NCBI GenBank assembly: GCA_937895845.1
Contig: CALBLK010000068.1
Coordinates: forward strand, 1-50,240
DNA: 50,240 nucleotides
From: an uncultured Prevotella sp.
Lineage (GTDB): Bacteria; Bacteroidota; Bacteroidia; Bacteroidales; Bacteroidaceae
Reading direction: 5' to 3'
Shown: positions 15,828 to 24,024 of the stretch, one piece after another
Layout of the letters: each line of letters begins with the position of its first letter
Position numbering within the stretch: position 1 is the stretch's first letter
Program-made: the position numbers and the translations under genes
The notes under the pieces: generated by a model
Told to the model about the DNA's origin: nothing
Seen by the model: only the letters and a program-made list of their open reading frames with translations
The model's database searches: none

Positions 15828-17123
15828 ATGAATATCTCCGAACTGCAAAATATCAAACAACGCTACAATGTCGTGGGCAACTGCGATGCCTTGAACCATG
15901 TGCTTGACATTGCCCTACAGGTGGCTCCAACAGATGTCAGTGTGCTCATTGTCGGCGAAAGTGGCGTGGGCAAGGAAATCATTCCTCGCATCATCCACGA
16001 CAACTCCCCGAGAAAGCGGGGAAAATATTTTGCAATCAACTGCGGCTCCATTCCAGAAGGCACCATCGACAGCGAGCTGTTCGGCCATGTCAAAGGCTCG
16101 TTTACCGGTGCCATCAACGACTCTCCCGGCTATTTTGGCGTGGCCGACAAAGGCACCCTGTTCCTTGACGAGGTGGGAGAGCTGCCTTTAGCCACACAGG
16201 CGCGGCTGCTCAGAGTCCTTGAGACAGGAGAATACATCCCGGTCGGCGCGACCGACGTGAAGAAAACCGATGTGCGCATCGTGGCTGCCACCAACGTCAA
16301 CATCCGCAAAGCCATCAGCGAGGGGCGTTTCCGTGAGGATCTCTACTATCGGTTGAACACCATATCCATCCAAATGCCGCCACTGCGCGACAGGGGCGAT
16401 GACATTGTGCTGCTTTTCCGGCTCTTTGCCATGCAGATGGCGGAAAAGTATCACATGGAAAAAGTTACACTCACCGAAGAGGCCAAGCAGATACTGAAAC
16501 ACTACAAGTGGCCAGGCAACGTGAGACAGCTGAAAAACATCACCGAACAGATTTCCATCCTCAGCCCCGAAAGGAACGTCACAGCAGATACATTGCACAA
16601 ATTCATCCCACAGGACGAGGAGAGCACACAGCTTACTACACTGCGCAAGGATGCCGACCGCAACTTTGAAAACGAGCGGGAAATCCTGTACAAGATTCTC
16701 TTCGAACTGCGGGGCAGCGTAAACGACCTGCGCCGTGACGTAAACATGCTGAAAAAACGCCTTGCCGAAGAGACAGGGACACCTTTGGTAGAAAAGGAAA
16801 AGGCCGTGTCTGTCAGCGACTCACCGTTTCAGGCACGTGCCATATACCTGCAGCAACATCCCATGGCAGAAGATGCCATCGCCGAAGAATACGTAGAGCC
16901 CGGAAAGGAGCAGAAATGCACATATTCCGAATCCGAGCCAAAAGCACAGCCAGTATGCGCAAAAGAGCCTGAAGACCTGAATCTGGACAACCTTGAGCGC
17001 CAAATGCTGGAGAAGGCACTCGACCGCAATGGGGGCAACCGCAAGAAAGCGGCACAAGAGCTCGGCATCTCAGACCGAACCCTTTACAGGAGGCTGAAAC
17101 AATACGGACTGGAAGACAAATGA
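15828..17123 (+). CDS. Sigma-54-interacting transcriptional activator without receiver domain
   Basis: The 431-residue protein is an AAA+ enhancer-binding activator for RpoN. It has Walker A GESGVGKE (43-50), the sigma-54 loop as GSFTGA (90-95, where GAFTGA is most usual), Walker B TLFLDEVGEL (110-119), the sensor I motif RIVAATN, and a Fis-type helix-turn-helix at about 385-428 (NGGNRKKAAQELGISDRTLY). The N-terminal regulatory domain is absent, so activity must be controlled by expression, ligand or a partner. A linker of about 100 residues with a predicted coiled-coil character separates the AAA+ and DNA-binding parts. The gene starts a run with lptE (4-base overlap), a TPR gene and secG, an order common in Bacteroidetes. 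Confidence 0.92.
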   Translation: MNISELQNIKQRYNVVGNCDALNHVLDIALQVAPTDVSVLIVGESGVGKEIIPRIIHDNSPRKRGKYFAINCGSIPEGTIDSELFGHVKGSFTGAINDSPGYFGVADKGTLFLDEVGELPLATQARLLRVLETGEYIPVGATDVKKTDVRIVAATNVNIRKAISEGRFREDLYYRLNTISIQMPPLRDRGDDIVLLFRLFAMQMAEKYHMEKVTLTEEAKQILKHYKWPGNVRQLKNITEQISILSPERNVTADTLHKFIPQDEESTQLTTLRKDADRNFENEREILYKILFELRGSVNDLRRDVNMLKKRLAEETGTPLVEKEKAVSVSDSPFQARAIYLQQHPMAEDAIAEEYVEPGKEQKCTYSESEPKAQPVCAKEPEDLNLDNLERQMLEKALDRNGGNRKKAAQELGISDRTLYRRLKQYGLEDK

Positions 17124-17641
17124 AGACAACAAGGATTGCGGCAACTTGCATTCTGGCCATAATGTTTCTGATGCTTTGGACAGGATGCTCAGTGTCTTAC
17201 AAATTCAATGGCGCAAGCATTGACTACTCTAAGACAAAGACCATTCAAATCAACGACTTCCCCATACGCTCGAGCTACGTCTGGGGCCCCATGGCCAGCA
17301 TCTTCAACAACCAGCTGAAAGATGTCTTTGCCAACCACACCAAGCTCATACAGGTGAAGCGCAACGGAGACCTGAAAATAGAGGGGGAAATCACCCGCTA
17401 CGAACAACGTAACAAGTCGGTGTCAAGCGAGGGGTACTCCGCCCAGACAGAACTGTCAATGACCGTCAATGTGAGATTCACCAACAACGCCAACCACAGC
17501 GAGGATTTCGAGCGGCAGTTCACCGCCACGTCAACATATGACACCACCAAGTCACTCAACTCAGTCCAAGAGGAACTGGTGACTCAAATGGTCAAAGAGA
17601 TAACAGACCAGATTTTCAATGCCACAGTAGCCAACTGGTAA
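17120..17641 (+). CDS. lptE: LPS-transport outer-membrane lipoprotein LptE
   Basis: This 173-residue lipoprotein matches the Bacteroidetes LptE family: a signal with LWTGC (lipidated cysteine at residue 23), then SVSYKFNGASIDYSKTKTI, a central FNNQLKDVF segment and QVKRNGDLKIEGEI, and a C-terminal helix EELVTQMVKEITDQIFN. LptE plugs the LptD barrel and helps insert lipopolysaccharide into the outer membrane. Its ATG overlaps the stop of the sigma-54 activator gene, and the next gene begins 4 bases after its stop. LptD itself is not in this window. Confidence 0.88.
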   Translation: MKTTRIAATCILAIMFLMLWTGCSVSYKFNGASIDYSKTKTIQINDFPIRSSYVWGPMASIFNNQLKDVFANHTKLIQVKRNGDLKIEGEITRYEQRNKSVSSEGYSAQTELSMTVNVRFTNNANHSEDFERQFTATSTYDTTKSLNSVQEELVTQMVKEITDQIFNATVANW

Positions 17642-17645
17642 CCTC

Positions 17646-18407
17646 ATGGAACTTACAGAGCTCATCAAGCACCCACAAGACATGGACAGGGACACACTTT
17701 ACGAACTGCGTTCCCTGCTGGCTCTGTACCCTTACTTCCAGACAGCCAGGCTGCTCATGCTCCAAAACCTCTACCTGCTTCACGACCCCACGTTTGACGA
17801 GGAGCTGCGCCGCGCTGCCATCTACATCAACGACAGGAAAGTGCTTTTCCAGCTCGTGGAGGCTGCTCACTACCAGTTGCGCGCACCTGAGGCCACCCAG
17901 CCAAAGTCAGAGGAAACGGGCGGGAACAACAGCCGTACGCTATCCCTAATAGACAATTTTCTGGATTCCATTCCGCCAGAAGAGGAAAAAGACAATGAGG
18001 CAAAGAGACAGAAGCGCCGCCCCACCCCGGCAGATGCTGCCGTGGACTACGTAGCCTACCTCTTGGAATGTGACGAGGAGGACAGCGAGAAAGAAAGTAC
18101 AACGGCCCCGAAACTAAAGGGACAAAACCTCATTGACAGCTTTATCGAGAACGACAAGGGCAAAATTGTGCTCAACGAGGCACCGGAATATTTCCCGCAA
18201 GGGACAAAAGAAGAAGACAAAGAGGACGAAGAGGGTGATGAAGGCTATTTCACGGAGACACTGGCCCGCATTTACATCAAACAAGGCAGATATTCCAAAG
18301 CATTAGAAATTATTCGGCGATTAAGTTTGAATTATCCAAAAAAAAATGCTTACTTTGCAGACCAAATCCGTTTTTTGGAAAAATTGATTATAAACAACAA
18401 CAAATAA
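17646..18407 (+). CDS. Conserved tetratricopeptide-like protein
   Basis: The 253-residue protein has no signal peptide. The N-terminal third is helical (MELTELIKHPQDMDRDTLYE, then LLALYPYFQTARLLMLQNLY). The middle is long, acidic and low in complexity. The C-terminal part has one TPR-like repeat, YFTETLARIYIKQGRYSKAL, followed by EIIRRLSLNYPKKNAYFADQ. It is found between lptE and secG in many Bacteroidetes, but its function is not established. It is probably a cytosolic adaptor. The tight spacing on both sides shows it belongs to the operon. Confidence 0.8.
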   Translation: MELTELIKHPQDMDRDTLYELRSLLALYPYFQTARLLMLQNLYLLHDPTFDEELRRAAIYINDRKVLFQLVEAAHYQLRAPEATQPKSEETGGNNSRTLSLIDNFLDSIPPEEEKDNEAKRQKRRPTPADAAVDYVAYLLECDEEDSEKESTTAPKLKGQNLIDSFIENDKGKIVLNEAPEYFPQGTKEEDKEDEEGDEGYFTETLARIYIKQGRYSKALEIIRRLSLNYPKKNAYFADQIRFLEKLIINNNK

Positions 18408-18417
18408 AAGCATAAAA

Positions 18418-18807
18418 ATGTATACACTTTTAGTAATTCTCATCTGTATCGCAGCATTGCTGATGATAGGTATTGTATTGATTCAAGAGTCAAAAGGCGG
18501 AGGCCTCTCGTCCAATTTCTCATCTTACAACCAGATTGGCGGTGTCCGCAAGACTACAGACTTCATAGAGAAAGCCACATGGACTTTGGCCGTTTCGATG
18601 GTAATTATCAGCATACTGTGCGCCTACACCGCACCAAATGCAGCAACAGACGCATCGGTGATGGAAAATGCGGAGAACCCTGTTACGAACCCCAACAACC
18701 TTCCAGGTTTCGGTGCAAGCCAGCCAAAGCAGCAGTCCGCACCCGCAGCCAAAGGCGACAACAAGGCTACAGCAGCCCCAAAAGCACCAGCACAGCCTGC
18801 CAACTAA
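18418..18807 (+). CDS. secG: Preprotein translocase subunit SecG
   Basis: SecG is a small inner-membrane partner of SecYE that assists SecA-driven protein export. The 129-residue sequence shows the two-helix layout: MYTLLVILICIAALLMIGIV, the cytosolic loop QESKGGGLSSNF with the conserved GGGLSS, then a second helix (WTLAVSMVIISILCAY). The C-terminal 45 residues are an alanine, proline, lysine and glutamine-rich tail, as is usual in Bacteroidales SecG. The gene closes the operon and is followed by a strong hairpin at 18831-18878. Confidence 0.95.
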   Translation: MYTLLVILICIAALLMIGIVLIQESKGGGLSSNFSSYNQIGGVRKTTDFIEKATWTLAVSMVIISILCAYTAPNAATDASVMENAENPVTNPNNLPGFGASQPKQQSAPAAKGDNKATAAPKAPAQPAN

Positions 18808-18830
18808 CAGTGGGCCAAGCCCCCTTGCAT

Positions 18831-18878
18831 AAGGGACTGGCGAATGGGATACGCCCATTCACCAGTCCCTTACTTTTT
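18831..18878 (+). terminator. Terminator after secG
   Basis: AAGGGACTGG pairs with CCAGTCCCTT and, inside it, GAATGGG pairs with CCCATTC around a 5-base loop, with one mismatch between the two stems. TTTTT follows at 18874-18878. This 17-bp stem should end transcription of the secG operon. Confidence 0.88.
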
Positions 18879-18968
18879 AGAGTCCCATTCCATCCGCCAG
18901 ACTTCGTTCTTATTTTCGTCTCGTTTTGGTTCCATTTACCCTTTACAAGCAAAAAAGTCACACAATTA

Positions 18969-19000
18969 TTTGGATATTTCAGATAGATTAACTACCTTTG
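18969..19000 (+). promoter_or_regulatory. Promoter of the tRNA-His gene
   Basis: TTTG at 18969-18972, a 20-base spacer and TACCTTTG at 18993-19000 make a full promoter. Transcription would begin near 19007, about 18 bases before the tRNA. Confidence 0.75.
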
Positions 19001-19025
19001 CACACGCTTTTAAGGAGCAAAAATG

Positions 19026-19101
19026 GTGCCCGTAGTTCAGTTGGTTAGAGCGTCAGATTGTGGTTCTGAATGTCGTGGGTTCGAGTCCCACCGGGCACCC
19101 A
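19026..19101 (+). tRNA. tRNA-His (GTG anticodon)
   Basis: The sequence folds as a complete cloverleaf: acceptor GTGCCCG with CGGGCAC, the D arm, an anticodon arm TCAGA-TTGTGGT-TCTGA with anticodon GTG, and a T arm GTGGG-TTCGAGT-CCCAC. A G at 19025 sits opposite C at 19099 in the place of the G-1:C73 pair that marks histidine tRNA. The 3' CCA appears only in part (CCA at 19099-19101 includes the discriminator), so the end is probably completed by the CCA enzyme. Confidence 0.96.
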
Positions 19102-19107
19102 ACTAAG

Positions 19108-19154
19108 AAGCCAACGTAAGCAGCCAATGAACAAGCCTTTACGTTGGCTTTTTT
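19108..19154 (+). terminator. Terminator after tRNA-His
   Basis: AAGCCAACGTAA and TTACGTTGGCTT form a perfect 12-bp stem with a 19-base loop, ending in a run of T to 19154. It is a strong intrinsic terminator for the tRNA transcript. Confidence 0.9.
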
Positions 19155-19466
19155 CATTGCGACACATTGTCTTTTTCGTGATCCTGTTTTGATCAGTTGT
19201 TGCTATACCACCCATTGGCGGAAATAATTTAGGGGTATTCGGTTAGGACGTCAACTGAACACCCTTTGTACACATCTGGAAGAATGGCACGCAGTAGCCT
19301 GTTTATGCTCCTTGTGGAAACAGTATAACTTTATTCATAATATGCCGAGGGCAGAACCTGCCTTTTTCTTCTCATTCTCTGTAACAGACATAATTTATTC
19401 TGTGACAGACCTTTGCCTATTTCCGCGACAGCCTTTATTATTCCATGGCAGCAGGACTTCACAGGA
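19155..19466. other. Gene-free region downstream of tRNA-His
   Basis: No reading frame or RNA gene is convincing here. The one structure seen is a 5-bp hairpin GGCAG-AAC-CTGCC followed by TTTTT on the plus strand (about 19350-19366), a possible terminator without a visible gene in front. No repeat of the tRNA 3' end is present, so there is no sign of an integrated element in this stretch. Confidence 0.5.
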
Positions 19467-19958
19467 CTATACTGCTGCTGTCGTCATCCTCTTCAGCAGT
19501 CCGGCACAGCCATCCTCCAGCAGTTCGATAACCAGTTCAAAGCCACGGTCGCCGCCATAATACGGGTCAGGAACAGTCGCTTGCCCGGGGTGAGAAGAGG
19601 TGAAATCTGTCATCATACACACCTTCTTCCGCTCCTCATCGCTACGCGCCATGGCTACCAGTGTGTCAAAGTTTTCGCGGTCCATGGCGACAATCACATC
19701 AAATCGGGCGAAATCATTGGGCGACACCTGGCGTGCCCTGCTACTGAAATCATAGCCATGGTCAGCACCATGGCTACGCATCCGCCTGTCTGGCAGCTGG
19801 CCTACATGCCAGCTGCCAATTCCGGCCGAATCAATCACAAACTGATGCGAAAGTCCCTTTTGGTCAACCAAGTGCTGAAAGATGCCCTCGGCAGCCGGAG
19901 ACCTGCAGATATTGCCAAGGCAGACAAAGAGGACGCTTTGCTTACCCTTCCTCTTCAT
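19467..19958 (-). CDS. Low-molecular-weight protein-tyrosine phosphatase
   Basis: This 163-residue cytosolic enzyme removes phosphate from protein tyrosine. The P-loop C13-x5-R19-S20 is clear (FVCLGNICRSPAAEG), and the general-acid aspartate is D131 in VPDPYYGG. The length is usual for the family. The ATG at 19956-19958 was chosen because it places the P-loop at the normal distance from the start. An upstream ATG in the same frame would add a basic extension lying inside the preceding gene. It overlaps the end of the zinc-ribbon gene by 17 bases, so the pair is probably translated together. In polysaccharide loci such enzymes control tyrosine kinases, but no kinase is adjacent here. Confidence 0.93.
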   Translation of the reverse strand: MKRKGKQSVLFVCLGNICRSPAAEGIFQHLVDQKGLSHQFVIDSAGIGSWHVGQLPDRRMRSHGADHGYDFSSRARQVSPNDFARFDVIVAMDRENFDTLVAMARSDEERKKVCMMTDFTSSHPGQATVPDPYYGGDRGFELVIELLEDGCAGLLKRMTTAAV

Positions 19959-20781
19959 CCGTCTTAGCGGTCTTTCGGATGGCACGCTTGCGGGTGGACT
20001 TCTTCTTTTCCTCGGCGGCAGGCGTTTCCACCTTGACACCGGCAAGTTCGGGATCAATCATAATACGTCCACAGTATTCGCAAACGATAATCTTCTTGTG
20101 CATCTTGATGTCCAACTGTCGCTGCGGCGGAATCTTGTTAAAACATCCGCCACAAGCGTCGCGCTGTACATAGACAATGCCCAGTCCGTTGCGCGCATTC
20201 TTTCGGATACGCTTGAACGATGTGAGCAGTCGCGGATCAATCTTGGCCTCCAGTTCGCTAACCTTCTGCTGGAGTCTCTCCTCCTCAGCCTTTGTTTCTT
20301 CAATTATCTCGTGCAGTTCACCCTTTTTCACCTCAAGGTCGCTTTTCCTTTCGGCCAGAGCATCCTCGTTGGTTTTCAGTTCCTCTGTCTTCTCGTTGAT
20401 GCACGATGCGGCTTCGCGGATTTTCTTATTGCAAAGCTCGATTTCCAATGACTGATACTCAATCTCCTTGCTCAGCGTGTCATATTCACGGTTGTTCTTC
20501 ACATCGTTGAGCTGGTTCTTATACCGGGCCACACTGGTCTGCGCCTGCTCAATCTGCGTTTTCTTCTCAGCCACAGCACTTTGGAATTCAGCGATGTCTG
20601 TCTTGATTTTCTCTATACGGGTGGTCAGGCCCTCAATTTCATCTTCCAGGTCTTGCACCTCAAGCGGGAGTTCTCCCCGGAGTGCACGTTTCTCGTCAAT
20701 ACTTGAAAGGGCTGTTTGTAACTGATAAAGCGTCTTGAGCTTCTCTTCCACTGACAAGTCGGTAGGATCTTTCTTTGCCAT
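19942..20781 (-). CDS. Coiled-coil protein with C-terminal C4 zinc ribbon
   Basis: The 279-residue protein begins with about 190 residues of heptad-rich coiled coil, full of E, K, Q and L. It ends with a zinc ribbon made of ACGGCFNKIPP and VCEYCGRIMIDPEL, four cysteines in two CxxC pairs. After that comes a basic then acidic tail. This is the zf-RING_7/YbgI-neighbour family found beside Nif3 genes in many bacteria. The function is not settled; a DNA- or RNA-related or ribosome-linked role has been suggested for relatives. It follows Nif3 after 88 bases and precedes the phosphatase, all on the minus strand. Confidence 0.88.
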   Translation of the reverse strand: MAKKDPTDLSVEEKLKTLYQLQTALSSIDEKRALRGELPLEVQDLEDEIEGLTTRIEKIKTDIAEFQSAVAEKKTQIEQAQTSVARYKNQLNDVKNNREYDTLSKEIEYQSLEIELCNKKIREAASCINEKTEELKTNEDALAERKSDLEVKKGELHEIIEETKAEEERLQQKVSELEAKIDPRLLTSFKRIRKNARNGLGIVYVQRDACGGCFNKIPPQRQLDIKMHKKIIVCEYCGRIMIDPELAGVKVETPAAEEKKKSTRKRAIRKTAKTDEEEG

Positions 20782-20869
20782 ATTTTCTGATTTTGTTTGA
20801 TTGCGTTAATGACTATTGTCTGTTTGATGGGCAAGCCAGAGCCATGCCTGGCAACGCCGCCCTGTTTTT

Positions 20870-21655
20870 TCAATAAGTGTATACGGGGTTGGTATTTGTC
20901 TCCGCGGCAAGCGCCCGCACTCCAGGGCAGTTCTGCGCGATAATGTCCCGGAATATCTCCACGGTGAACTGCTCGCTTTCATAGTGTCCCAGGACAGCAA
21001 TCTGCACCTGCCGTTCATGTCCAAAATAGACATGATAGTGCATCTCGCCCGTAACGAAAGCGTCGGCCCCTTCGGCAACGGCTCTCTCCAGCAGGAAGTC
21101 TCCGGCACCCCCACACAGGGCCACCTTGTTCACAGGCCGGCAGAGCAGTCCATTGCCCTTCACGCTGTCTGCCTTGAACACGCTTTTGACCAAGGCCATA
21201 AAGTCGGCCGCAGCCACTGGCTCAGGCAGCCGGCCTATAACGCCACTGCCACCCTCGAGCGTTCCCACTGCCTTTGGCGCGAAAAAGCGCACATCGGCCA
21301 GCCGGAGCTTTTCGGCCATCTTGAAATTCACGCCTCCACGGGCATTGTCCATGTTGGTGTGCATGGCCACAACCGTGACACCGTGGCGGATGGCAGCCAT
21401 CACCGTGCGCTGCACATAGTCGGCATCAGAGACGGTTTTCAGGCCGCGAAACAGCAGAGGATGGTGGGCCACCACAAGGTTACACCCCCTGTCTACCGCC
21501 TCTCCGACAATGCTCTCGTTGACATCAAGGCACAATAAAGCCCCTGATACTTCCGCCTCTGTCAATCCAACCTGCAGGCCGGCATTGTCCCAGTCTTCCT
21601 GCAAGGGCAGAGGCGCGAAACGTTCAAGGGCAGCCAGAACTTCCTTTATCTTCAC
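20870..21655 (-). CDS. Nif3-like dinuclear metal centre protein
   Basis: The 261-residue protein is of the Nif3/GTP-cyclohydrolase-I-type-2 family, which forms hexameric rings with two metals per subunit. Metal ligands are visible at H64-H65 (VVAHHPLLFRG) and in GHYESEQF near the C-terminus (H224 and E228 region). The DWDNAGLQVG block at 21-30 is also typical. It is the short form, lacking the PII-like insertion that makes many relatives about 365 residues long. Its cellular role is unknown despite wide conservation. A TAACTTTG -7 element lies at 21688-21695. It leads the gene group with the zinc-ribbon and phosphatase genes. Confidence 0.92.
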   Translation of the reverse strand: MKIKEVLAALERFAPLPLQEDWDNAGLQVGLTEAEVSGALLCLDVNESIVGEAVDRGCNLVVAHHPLLFRGLKTVSDADYVQRTVMAAIRHGVTVVAMHTNMDNARGGVNFKMAEKLRLADVRFFAPKAVGTLEGGSGVIGRLPEPVAAADFMALVKSVFKADSVKGNGLLCRPVNKVALCGGAGDFLLERAVAEGADAFVTGEMHYHVYFGHERQVQIAVLGHYESEQFTVEIFRDIIAQNCPGVRALAAETNTNPVYTY

Positions 21656-21982
21656 GCTTTTCAGCTCTTTTTATCCTATATAGATTGCAAAGTTACTACT
21701 TTTCTTCAAACGGAGCGCACAAATTGCAGAAATTTAACAAATGGCCATGAACCTTGGCACAAGACACAAGACACGGCAGCGGACACAAAAGCCGAAGGCA
21801 CGACAGAATCCGCACCAGCGCTTGCCGGCAAGCGATTCTCCGGATTTAACCCAAATCGGTCACAGAACGAAAAGGCGGCGATTTGGACCCGCTTCCAGCC
21901 TTTCAGCACCATGTCACCTTTTCTTCAGGCAGCAAGCTGCACGAAACAAACAAGCAATCTGGGACACCTGTCTGCTGTCCCC
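21656..21982. other. Intergenic region with -7 element of the Nif3 gene
   Basis: On the minus strand TAACTTTG at 21688-21695 lies 33 bases upstream of the Nif3 start. A clear -33 element is missing: the nearest TTTG sequences are 11 and 24 bases away. The rest, up to the aguB stop, has short open frames on both strands but no recognisable protein. Confidence 0.5.
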
Positions 21983-22858
21983 TCAGTCGACATACCGCCT
22001 CACCATGTCACCGTAGGCGTCAATCCGGCGGTCCCGGAGAAAAGGCCACCACCGCCTCACCTGCTCGCTGTGCGCCAGGTCTATCTCAACCACCACGCCC
22101 TCTTCCTCGTCGTCAGAGGCCTCATAGCAGAGTTCGCCCTGCGGGCCGGCCACAAACGATGTGCCCCAGAACATGATGCCTCCAGTCCGCCCCGACGGGT
22201 CACTCTCATACCCCACCCTGTTCACGGCAACCACGGGCAGCCCGTTGGCCACTGCGTGACCGCGCTGCACCGTTTGCCATGCCTGGCGCTGGCGCTGTTG
22301 CTCCTCGGGGCTGTCACTGCTCTCATAGCCTATCGCTGTGGGGTAAATCAGAATGTCGGCTCCCTGCAAGGCCATCAGTCGCGCGGCCTCTGGGTACCAC
22401 TGGTCCCAGCACACCATCACGCCCAGCCTGCCCACTGAGGTGTCAATGGGGCGGAAGCCAAGGTCGCCGGGGGTGAAGTAGAACTTTTCGTAATAGGCGG
22501 GATCATCGGGAATATGCATCTTGCGATATTTTCCGGCAATGGTTCCGTCGCGGTCTATCACCACGGCCGTGTTGTGATAGACGCCGGGGGCCCGGCGTTC
22601 GAAGAGCGAGGTAACAATCACCACTCCGCAGGCCTGTGCCAGTTCGCCAAACATCCGTGTTGACGGCCCAGGTATGGGCTCTGCCAGGTCAAAGTTGTCC
22701 ACCCTCTCCTCCTGGCAGAAGTAGAGCGAGTTGTGCAGTTCCTGAAGCACAACAAGTTCTGCCCCGCGCCTGGCCAGGTCGGCCACGCCTTCGGCCAGTC
22801 TCACAGTGTTGCGGCGCGTGTCTGCCGTGTTGTGCTGCTGAAGAAATCCGAGTTTCAT
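21983..22858 (-). CDS. aguB: N-carbamoylputrescine amidase
   Basis: AguB hydrolyses N-carbamoylputrescine to putrescine, carbon dioxide and ammonia, the last step of the agmatine route. It is a nitrilase-superfamily enzyme with the catalytic triad E40 (VVLQELHNSLYF), K113 (KYRKMHIPDD) and C150 (VMVCWDQWYPEAARL). The QELHNSLYFCQ and WDQWYPE signatures are specific to this branch. The length, 291 residues, is normal. The start MKLGFLQQ is preferred to an upstream ATG at 22903 because family members begin exactly there. The gene follows aguA by 109 bases on the same strand. Confidence 0.95.
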   Translation of the reverse strand: MKLGFLQQHNTADTRRNTVRLAEGVADLARRGAELVVLQELHNSLYFCQEERVDNFDLAEPIPGPSTRMFGELAQACGVVIVTSLFERRAPGVYHNTAVVIDRDGTIAGKYRKMHIPDDPAYYEKFYFTPGDLGFRPIDTSVGRLGVMVCWDQWYPEAARLMALQGADILIYPTAIGYESSDSPEEQQRQRQAWQTVQRGHAVANGLPVVAVNRVGYESDPSGRTGGIMFWGTSFVAGPQGELCYEASDDEEEGVVVEIDLAHSEQVRRWWPFLRDRRIDAYGDMVRRYVD

Positions 22859-22967
22859 ATCAATTCTTTTATCGGGTTGCTGGCTTCCACTACCTTTAAG
22901 CAAGCCATGTTATTGTTAAATGATGATGTATACCTATTTGTTAAATCATTGAAAATGCCTGCTTGCC

Positions 22968-24008
22968 TTAATAATATTGCATGGTGCAGCAGTGGAGCGA
23001 GCCATGCTGGCAGATAACACTGCGGCAGTCAATGGGCACCACGTCGCGACCGGGGAATGCCAGTGCGATGGTATCGAGGGCCACCTGGTCGAGGTCGGGC
23101 TGGCTGTATGTGGGGCAGAGCACCGCGCCGTTGACCACCAGAAAGTTGGCATAGGTGGCAGGCAGACGGCCGTCGCCATCATAAATCGGGCGCGGCAACG
23201 GCAGCCGCAACAGCCGGTACGGACGGCCGTCCATGGTGCGGAACTGCTTGAGCTGCTTCTCCATGGCCAGCAATTCCCCGGTCTGCCTGTCATCAGGGTC
23301 TCCGTCCCCTGTGCCTATATATAATAATGTGTCATTGGGGGCCATTCTCACCAATGTGTCAATGTGCCCGTCTGTGTCATCCCCGGCCAGGCTTCCATGG
23401 TCTATCCACACCACCCGCTCGGCATGCAGCCTGCACTTCAGCTGACGTTCTATCTCCGCCCGGGTAAGCGGCTGGTTTCTGTTGGGAGCCATCAGACAGC
23501 CAGTGGTTGTCATGACCGTGCCCTTGCCGTCACTCTCCACAGCGCCCCCCTCAAGCACAAAGTCTAGATGGCTCTCATAGCCGCCCTCCACCTTTTTACG
23601 CTCGTAGAGCTGCCTGTTGATGGCATTGTCCTTTTGGGCCTCAAACTTGGCCCCCCATCCGTTGAAACGGAAGTCAAGCAAGCGCCGGCCGTCGCCGCCG
23701 CTGACCAGCGTCAGGAAGCCGTGGTCGCGGGCCCAGGTGTCGTTGGTGTCACAGGCCATCACGTCAATCTGCGCCAGCAACTCAGCGGGAGCCTTTACCG
23801 CAATGGCCGAAAGCGCCTGCTGGGGCTGCGGGGCGACAATGAGCAACCGCTCTCTCCGCGCTATCTCCACGGCCATCTCCACATAGGTGGCAGTTATCCG
23901 GTCAAGCATAGGCGCCCAGTCGGTCCCGGCGTGCGGCCAGGTGAGCTGCACCATCCGCTGGCACTCCCATTCCGCCGGCATCCGCCAATGTGCATCTTTA
24001 TTATCCAT
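22968..24008 (-). CDS. aguA: Agmatine deiminase
   Basis: AguA converts agmatine to N-carbamoylputrescine and ammonia. The 346-residue protein shows the family blocks MPAEWECQRMVQLTWPH, NDTWARDHGF, VLEGGAVESDG, GHIDTLVRM and the C-terminal catalytic cysteine C340 in GSLHCCTMQ. The start at 24006-24008 gives the usual N-terminus, and an upstream ATG at 24041 lies before the promoter element at 24017-24024. With aguB it forms a complete two-step pathway making putrescine from agmatine. An arginine decarboxylase would supply agmatine, but it is not in this window. Confidence 0.95.
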   Translation of the reverse strand: MDNKDAHWRMPAEWECQRMVQLTWPHAGTDWAPMLDRITATYVEMAVEIARRERLLIVAPQPQQALSAIAVKAPAELLAQIDVMACDTNDTWARDHGFLTLVSGGDGRRLLDFRFNGWGAKFEAQKDNAINRQLYERKKVEGGYESHLDFVLEGGAVESDGKGTVMTTTGCLMAPNRNQPLTRAEIERQLKCRLHAERVVWIDHGSLAGDDTDGHIDTLVRMAPNDTLLYIGTGDGDPDDRQTGELLAMEKQLKQFRTMDGRPYRLLRLPLPRPIYDGDGRLPATYANFLVVNGAVLCPTYSQPDLDQVALDTIALAFPGRDVVPIDCRSVICQHGSLHCCTMQYY

Positions 24009-24016
24009 AGTCTTTG

Positions 24017-24024
24017 CAAAGATA
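24017..24024 (-). promoter_or_regulatory. -7 element of aguA
   Basis: On the minus strand this reads TATCTTTG and ends only 9 bases before the aguA start, so transcription would begin about two bases before the ATG. The mRNA may be nearly leaderless. TTTG sequences upstream are at 14 and 24 bases, outside the usual 19-21. Confidence 0.5.

Noticed and set aside
19026..19101. Attachment site of an integrated element at tRNA-His
   Set aside because: No integrase gene is nearby and the 3' end of the tRNA is not repeated elsewhere in the window.
21741..22016. Plus-strand open frame of 91 codons between Nif3 and aguB
   Set aside because: It overlaps the end of aguB in antisense, is rich in arginine and proline as random GC-rich frames are, and has no recognisable motif.
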